From positions 310,001-374,000 of the forward strand of contig NZ_JAKZFR010000001.1 in the NCBI RefSeq assembly GCF_022808935.1: a stretch of DNA of 64,000 bases. The letters run 5' to 3'. The position numbers were made by a program, and so were the translations under genes. This document shows, one piece after another, positions 59,635 through 64,000 of the stretch. Below the pieces are notes generated by a model. The model was not told the origin of the DNA. It did not search any database and worked only from the letters and a program-made list of their open reading frames with translations. Each line of letters begins with the position of its first letter. The first letter of the stretch is position 1. Origin of the DNA: Geothrix sp. SG200. GTDB taxonomy: Bacteria > Acidobacteriota > Holophagae > Holophagales > Holophagaceae.

Positions 59635-61641
59635 ATGAACGCGTCCTTCACCCATTCACGTTACGCCGCGGCCCTGTTGCTTCCCGCTGCCCTCCTCAGC
59701 GCCGCTCCCCAGGCCGCCAATCAGAACCCGGCGGACGATGAAACCTACCAGGGCGAGGCTCCAGAACGCTATGCCATGGTTCGGGCCCTGGAGGGCGAAG
59801 TCCGCATCCGCAAGGGCGACGTGGACGAGACCCTGAGCCGCGGCACACCCGTCGGAGAGGGCGATGTCGTGGAAAGCCGCGGTCGTGGCGTTCTGCAACT
59901 GGGCGATGGCACCCGGATCGCCTTCGGCGGCGCCACCCGGTTCACCGTCGCGGCCCTCTTCACCGACCGGAAGGGCGAGAAGCAAGTCCTGCTGCGCCTG
60001 GACTACGGCCGGATGAGGGTGCTGCTGGGCGGCCATTCCGATGCGCGATTCCGGGTGGACACGCCTTCGGGCACGGCCACCTGCTTCGACAGCGGATCCT
60101 TCACCATCGAGGCCGAGCGTGACAAGGTGGTGCGGCTCAAGGTCCACAGCGGCCGCGTCTCCTTCGCCAACGAGCGGGACGAGAACCGGATCGCCGCCGG
60201 CGAGCGCCTCACCGTCTACAGCCCCCAGGACCGCCTGGACCGCATTCGCGACTTCAACACCTACGATGGCGACGACTTCGACCGCTGGAGCGAGCGGGCC
60301 GTGGTCATCCGGCGCGGCGAAAGCTGGGACCGGGTGCCCCCGGAGATCCGCTACTACGCAGACGAGCTGGACGACCATGGCCGCTGGGTCCACTCCGACG
60401 AGTTCGGCTGGGTCTGGCAGCCGGCCGGCGTGGCCGAAGACTGGCGTCCCTACTACGATGGCCGCTGGGCGCCCTACTCCGGCGGCATGACCTGGGTCTC
60501 CGACGAGCCCTGGGCCTATGTGGCCTATCACCACGGCCGCTGGCACTGGAGCCTCGGCGTGGGCTGGTTCTGGATCCCCGGCATCTACTACAGCCCCGCC
60601 TGGGTGGCCTGGAACTACACGCCCGGCTACTACGGCTGGGCGCCCCTGGGCTACTACAACACCCCCTGCCACTGGGGTTATGGCGCCTGGGGCGGCGGCT
60701 ACGCGTGGAACGTGGTGTCCGTGAACTACATCAATGTCGTGAACGTCCGCGGGCGCATCTACTCCGACGCCAATGTCCTCCGGACCTTCAACGGTCCCAC
60801 CGGCAGCACCACCTGGACCGGCGGCGGCCGCGACCTGACCCCTCCCTGGCGCCGCTCTCCGCTGGTGGTCTCGCCGACCGAGTTCCGCAACCCGTCCCAG
60901 ATCCAGCCGGTCTTCCAGCGCGACGTGAACCGCCAGCGCCTCGCGGCCTATGAGCGCCAGGCCCAGGCCGCCACCGGCCGGACCATCATCCGCCGGGAAC
61001 TCCCCCCCGCCGCGGCCGGAGCCAGGCCCGGCACCCCGGGGACGCCGGGAGCAGCCGTCACCCGCGTGCCCTTCGAGGATCGCGGCCGGAGGGTCCAGCA
61101 GGGGGCCGATCGTCCCGCCGCCTCCCCCCGCGGACGGGGCTTCGAGGACCGGCCGAGGGACCGCGCACGCGAGCTGCCCGCGACCCAGGACCGCAAGGCT
61201 GAACCCGCTCCCCGGGAACGCGGCGCGGATCCCCGCGGACGCATCGAGGATCGGCGCCAGGAGTCCGTCACGCGGGAACGCCCCGTGGAGCCCCGGTCCC
61301 GCGTGGAGGATCGGCGCCAGGAACCCCAGCCCCGGGAGTCCCAGCCTCGGGAGTCCCAGCCCCGGGAACGCGGCTACGAGTCCCGGCCTTCCGCCCCGGA
61401 CCGACGCCTGGAAGCCGCCCCCCGGGAGCGCCCCGTGGAGCCGCGGCAGCGGATCGAGCGCGAAGAGCGCCGCCCGGACCCTTCGCCTCGGCCCGCAGAG
61501 CGGGAATACCGCCCCGCGCCGCGGGTCGATCCGCCCCGCGAAGAGCGCCGAGAGTCGGCTCCCGAGTCCCGACCCACCCAGGCGCCCTCCCGGCCCTCCG
61601 GCGGTGAAGGACGGGGCGGCGGCCGCGAGATCCGGCGCTGA
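59635..61641 (+). CDS. FecR-domain exported protein with a charged, disordered C-terminal tail
   Basis: This 668-residue protein begins with a signal peptide (about 1-24). A FecR-like domain follows (about 45-190; YAMVRALEGEVRIRKGD, VVESRGRGVLQLGDGTRIAFGG, GRMRVLLGGHSDARFRVDTPSG), then a Trp/Tyr-rich DUF6600-like domain (about 210-380; EIRYYADELDDHGRWVHSDEFGWVWQP). The final 280 residues are Arg/Pro/Glu-rich repeats (for example, RERPVEPRSRVEDRRQE, PRESQPRESQPRERG) and are probably disordered. The ATG at 59635 has GGAGG upstream. Related proteins occur in sigma-factor or polysaccharide loci, but its role here is unknown. Confidence 0.82.
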   Translation: MNASFTHSRYAAALLLPAALLSAAPQAANQNPADDETYQGEAPERYAMVRALEGEVRIRKGDVDETLSRGTPVGEGDVVESRGRGVLQLGDGTRIAFGGATRFTVAALFTDRKGEKQVLLRLDYGRMRVLLGGHSDARFRVDTPSGTATCFDSGSFTIEAERDKVVRLKVHSGRVSFANERDENRIAAGERLTVYSPQDRLDRIRDFNTYDGDDFDRWSERAVVIRRGESWDRVPPEIRYYADELDDHGRWVHSDEFGWVWQPAGVAEDWRPYYDGRWAPYSGGMTWVSDEPWAYVAYHHGRWHWSLGVGWFWIPGIYYSPAWVAWNYTPGYYGWAPLGYYNTPCHWGYGAWGGGYAWNVVSVNYINVVNVRGRIYSDANVLRTFNGPTGSTTWTGGGRDLTPPWRRSPLVVSPTEFRNPSQIQPVFQRDVNRQRLAAYERQAQAATGRTIIRRELPPAAAGARPGTPGTPGAAVTRVPFEDRGRRVQQGADRPAASPRGRGFEDRPRDRARELPATQDRKAEPAPRERGADPRGRIEDRRQESVTRERPVEPRSRVEDRRQEPQPRESQPRESQPRERGYESRPSAPDRRLEAAPRERPVEPRQRIEREERRPDPSPRPAEREYRPAPRVDPPREERRESAPESRPTQAPSRPSGGEGRGGGREIRR

Positions 61642-61659
61642 ACTGATTCCCTGAATGCA

Positions 61660-61684
61660 GAATGGGCCCCGTCGGGGCCCATTC
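61660..61684. terminator. Bidirectional hairpin between convergent genes
   Basis: GAATGGGCCCC (61660-61670) pairs perfectly with GGGGCCCATTC (61674-61684) around a GTC loop. It lies 18 bases past the FecR-type gene's stop and 21 bases past the acyl-CoA dehydrogenase stop on the other strand. Confidence 0.7.
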
Positions 61685-61705
61685 CGTGTCTGCCGTCACG
61701 CAGAA

Positions 61706-63490
61706 TCAGATCACTTCGACGGGGTAGCAGCCCTTCTGGATCAGTTCCGAGGCGATGCGGCCGCGCAGGCGGGCGCTGCTGGTGGGGTGGAACTCGGTGA
61801 AGGCCTTCACGCCGGCCAGGGCGTGGCGAAGGGCCTCGCCCTCGACCACGTCCGCGCAGAGCATGCGGGCGTCGCCGTGGACCTTGTGCCAGCTCTCGTT
61901 CACGTAGAGCTCGGTCATGTCGCGGGCGATCTGGGCCCAGCGGTGGCCGGACTCCACCATGCGCTCGGCGCGCACCACGGCGCTCTCCATGGCGTAGATC
62001 TCCATGAGCATGTTGCTCATGCGGGCCATGACCTCCTGGTTGTCCACGAGCTTCTGGCCCAGCACCTGCACCGCCAGGCCCGCGGCCAGCATGCACTGGC
62101 GCTTGCTGAGCTCCACGCCGTGCTTCAGGCGGGCGAGGGGGCCCGTGAAGCTCTCGGCCTTGATCGGGTTGGAGATCTCCTTGGCCACCTGCTGGCCGAA
62201 CTGCATGAGCGGCAGCTCACCCTTCATGGCGCGCTTGAGCAGCGTGCCGGCGATGAGGAGGCGGTTGATCTCGTTGGTGCCCTCGAAGATGCGGTTGATG
62301 CGGCAGTCGCGCTGGGCCTTCTCGGGCGGGTACTCGGCGCTGAAGCCGTAGCCGCCGAAGGCCTGCACGGCCTCGTCCGCCACGTTGAACAGGGCCTCGC
62401 TGGCCCACACCTTCGAGATGCTGCACTCGATGGCGTACTCGTCGATGGCGGCCATCTTGTCGGCGCCGGCCGTGGGGCTGTCCCAGCTGGTGGCGTGGAG
62501 GGCGTCGTCGAGGTAGCCGATGGTGCGGAAGTTCAGGGCCTCGGCCACGAAGATCTTGGTGGCCATATCCGCGAGCTTCTGCTGGATGAGCCCGAAGGAG
62601 TTGATGGGCTTGCCGAACTGCTGGCGCTCGCCGGTGTACTTGATCGTGTATTCCAGGATGCGCTTCATGCCGCCCTGGCTGCCCACGCCCAGCTTGAACC
62701 GGCCGATGTTCAGGATGCCGAAGGCGATCTTGTGGCCCTTGCCGATCTCGCCCAGCAGGCGGTCCTTGGGGATGCGGCAGTTCTCCAGGATGACGGTGCG
62801 GGTGGAGCTGCCCTTGATGCCCATCTTCTTCTCTTCGGCGCCCGTGCTCACGCCGGGGTCCGTCTTCTCGACGATGAAGGCGCTGAAGTCCTTGCCGTCC
62901 ACCTTGGCGAAGATCACGAAGACATCCGCGAAGCCGGCGTTGGTGATCCACATCTTGGTGCCGTTCAGCACCCAGGTGTCCCCGTCCAGCACGGCCGTGG
63001 CCTTCGCGCCGAGCGCGTCGGAGCCGCTGCCGGCTTCCGTCAGCGCGTAGGCGGCCAGCCACTCACCCGTGGCCAGCTTGGGCAGGTAAGCCTTCTTCTG
63101 GGCCTCGGTGCCGAAGTAGACGATGGGCAGGGTGCCGATGCCGGTGTTGGCGCTGTAGCTCACGGCGAAGCTGCCCTGCTTGCTCATCTCCTCGAGCACG
63201 AGCATGGCCGTGCGCTTGTCCACGTCCATGCCTTCGTAGGCCTCGGGGATCTCCAGGCCCAGGAGGCCCAGCTCGCCGGCCTTCTTCATGAGCTCGATGG
63301 TGAGGGGGAGGTCGAGCTTGTCGATGGCCTCGTCCTTGGGGATGACCTCGCCTTCGATGAAGTCCCGGGCGGCCCGGGCGAACTCCTTGGCGTCATCGCC
63401 GAACTCCTCGGCGGTGAACTGGGGCAGCGCCCCGATGGGGGTCAGCAGGAAACTGCCTCCCTTGACCTGCTCTGCAGCGGCGGTGCTCAT
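61706..63490 (-). CDS. Acyl-CoA dehydrogenase
   Basis: This 594-residue flavoenzyme oxidises acyl-CoA to enoyl-CoA. It has the ACAD signatures AAYALTEAGSGSDALGAKATA and WVLNGTKMWITNAGFADVFVIFAK, plus QFGGYGF-like VQAFGGYGFSAEYPPEKAQRDCRINRIFEGTNEINRLLI. A C-terminal extension of about 180 residues beyond the core makes it like the longer VLCAD/ACAD9 class. The ATG at 63490 has GGAGG upstream. It stands alone and is divergent from ubiE/menG. Confidence 0.95.
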   Translation of the reverse strand: MSTAAAEQVKGGSFLLTPIGALPQFTAEEFGDDAKEFARAARDFIEGEVIPKDEAIDKLDLPLTIELMKKAGELGLLGLEIPEAYEGMDVDKRTAMLVLEEMSKQGSFAVSYSANTGIGTLPIVYFGTEAQKKAYLPKLATGEWLAAYALTEAGSGSDALGAKATAVLDGDTWVLNGTKMWITNAGFADVFVIFAKVDGKDFSAFIVEKTDPGVSTGAEEKKMGIKGSSTRTVILENCRIPKDRLLGEIGKGHKIAFGILNIGRFKLGVGSQGGMKRILEYTIKYTGERQQFGKPINSFGLIQQKLADMATKIFVAEALNFRTIGYLDDALHATSWDSPTAGADKMAAIDEYAIECSISKVWASEALFNVADEAVQAFGGYGFSAEYPPEKAQRDCRINRIFEGTNEINRLLIAGTLLKRAMKGELPLMQFGQQVAKEISNPIKAESFTGPLARLKHGVELSKRQCMLAAGLAVQVLGQKLVDNQEVMARMSNMLMEIYAMESAVVRAERMVESGHRWAQIARDMTELYVNESWHKVHGDARMLCADVVEGEALRHALAGVKAFTEFHPTSSARLRGRIASELIQKGCYPVEVI

Positions 63491-63713
63491 CTCTGTCCTC
63501 CAGATTGGGTAGGGATCACGATGGGGGTCCCCGTGGCTCTTGGCTAGCCTCTACCTTCGGTCAACGCCCTCTGGGGGGACCGCCTGCTCGCTCTGCTCGC
63601 GAGTCCTCCCGGACCCCTCGTGCCGACGCCAGGCTGGGCCTGACGCCGGTACCACGGGATATACCTCCGGTAGGTCTCCTCTCTGGTTCAATGGAATGAC
63701 CCCTGGAGGTTGA

Positions 63714-64000
63714 ATGCCGGAAGGCCGTCACGTGCAGCAGATGTTTTCGGCCATCGCCGGGAAGTACGACCTCCTGAACCATGTGCTCTCGGGCGGCGTG
63801 GACTTCTGGTGGTGGTGGCGCATGGCCCGCCGCGCCGGGGCCGCGCCCGGGAAGCGCTTCTTGGACGTGGCCGCGGGCACCGGGGATTCCAGCGTGGCCC
63901 TGGCCCGCCGCGGCGCCGAGGTGGTGAGCACGGACTTCACCCACGCCATGCTGCGCCTGGGGCCCGCCAAGTTCCAGCGCAAGGGCCTGGCGGACCGCAT
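63714..64000 (+). CDS. ubiE: Demethylmenaquinone/ubiquinone methyltransferase, partial at window end
   Basis: The first 95 codons of a UbiE/MenG-type methyltransferase are present. They begin MPEGRHVQQMFSAIAGKYDLLNHVLSGGVDFWW, the characteristic UbiE N-terminus, and continue through the SAM-binding motif FLDVAAGTGDSSVALARRGA. The ATG at 63714 has GGAGGT five bases upstream. The reading frame is cut by the window edge at 64000. In a menaquinone-using organism it would do the last step of quinone synthesis, serving cydAB and the NrfD-type subunit. Confidence 0.93.
   Translation, partial: MPEGRHVQQMFSAIAGKYDLLNHVLSGGVDFWWWWRMARRAGAAPGKRFLDVAAGTGDSSVALARRGAEVVSTDFTHAMLRLGPAKFQRKGLADR

Overview
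The window is GC-rich, densely packed bacterial chromosome with Gram-negative envelope genes: an RND efflux trio, OmpW-like and DUF3373-type outer-membrane barrels, and lipoproteins. The mix of cytochrome bd oxidase, a Tat-exported molybdenum oxidoreductase operon with a periplasmic cytochrome, NtrY/NtrX-type regulators, and VIT/VWA and reg-prop kinase genes would fit an anaerobically respiring member of Acidobacteriota (Holophagae, Geothrix-like). That assignment is my inference; there is no rRNA to confirm it. I see no CRISPR array, prophage or transposase.

Layout. 1-4.5 kb: AraC regulator and ABM monooxygenase, SDR, YbaK-type deacylase and two DinB proteins, with two intergenic repeat elements. 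4.56-6.53 kb: an isolated AT-rich gene for a PIN-like, C-terminally membrane-anchored protein, probably acquired. 6.6-11.7 kb: topA, dprA, rpmB, tsaB, rimI. 11.8-15.9 kb: a probable metal (copper) stress locus with a Met/His/Cys-rich WYLP-repeat exported protein, ECF sigma factor, Cys-rich membrane anti-sigma candidate and Cu+ P-type ATPase. 16.0-18.9 kb: Rrf2 regulator and cydAB. 19.0-23.8 kb: OmpW-like barrel, B12-binding radical SAM protein, SAM methyltransferase, solitary DNA methyltransferase. 23.9-30.2 kb: NtrY-like kinase, NAD-binding epimerase-like protein, apt, acylphosphatase, surE, and a GGDEF-hemerythrin fusion. 30.3-35.4 kb: sigma factor, anti-sigma candidate, VIT/VWA protein and a lipoprotein isoaspartyl methyltransferase. 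35.5-43.6 kb: TolC-AcrB-AcrA with its TetR regulator, a beta-barrel gene broken by an amber codon, and a second TetR. 43.9-46.0 kb: tRNA-Pro, a MerR-like regulator and an NtrX-like response regulator. 46.0-53.2 kb: TorD-NrfD-ferredoxin-molybdopterin oxidoreductase-porin-cytochrome c operon, with a divergent thioredoxin-like ferredoxin. 53.2-64 kb: mobA and moaA, a reg-prop sensor kinase, tatD, a FecR-type protein, an acyl-CoA dehydrogenase and the start of ubiE/menG.

How the parts connect. moaA and mobA would supply cofactor for the neighbouring molybdenum enzyme, TorD would mature it, and a CRP/FNR-like palindrome sits in the divergent promoter region. The Rrf2 protein with three cysteines and an inverted repeat in its promoter probably controls cydAB in response to redox or NO. 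The most unusual features are the repeat elements at 2.6, 3.5 and 27.1 kb. They consist of concentric inverted-repeat shells, two of them share a homologous 206-bp core, and two fill the gap between convergent genes almost exactly.
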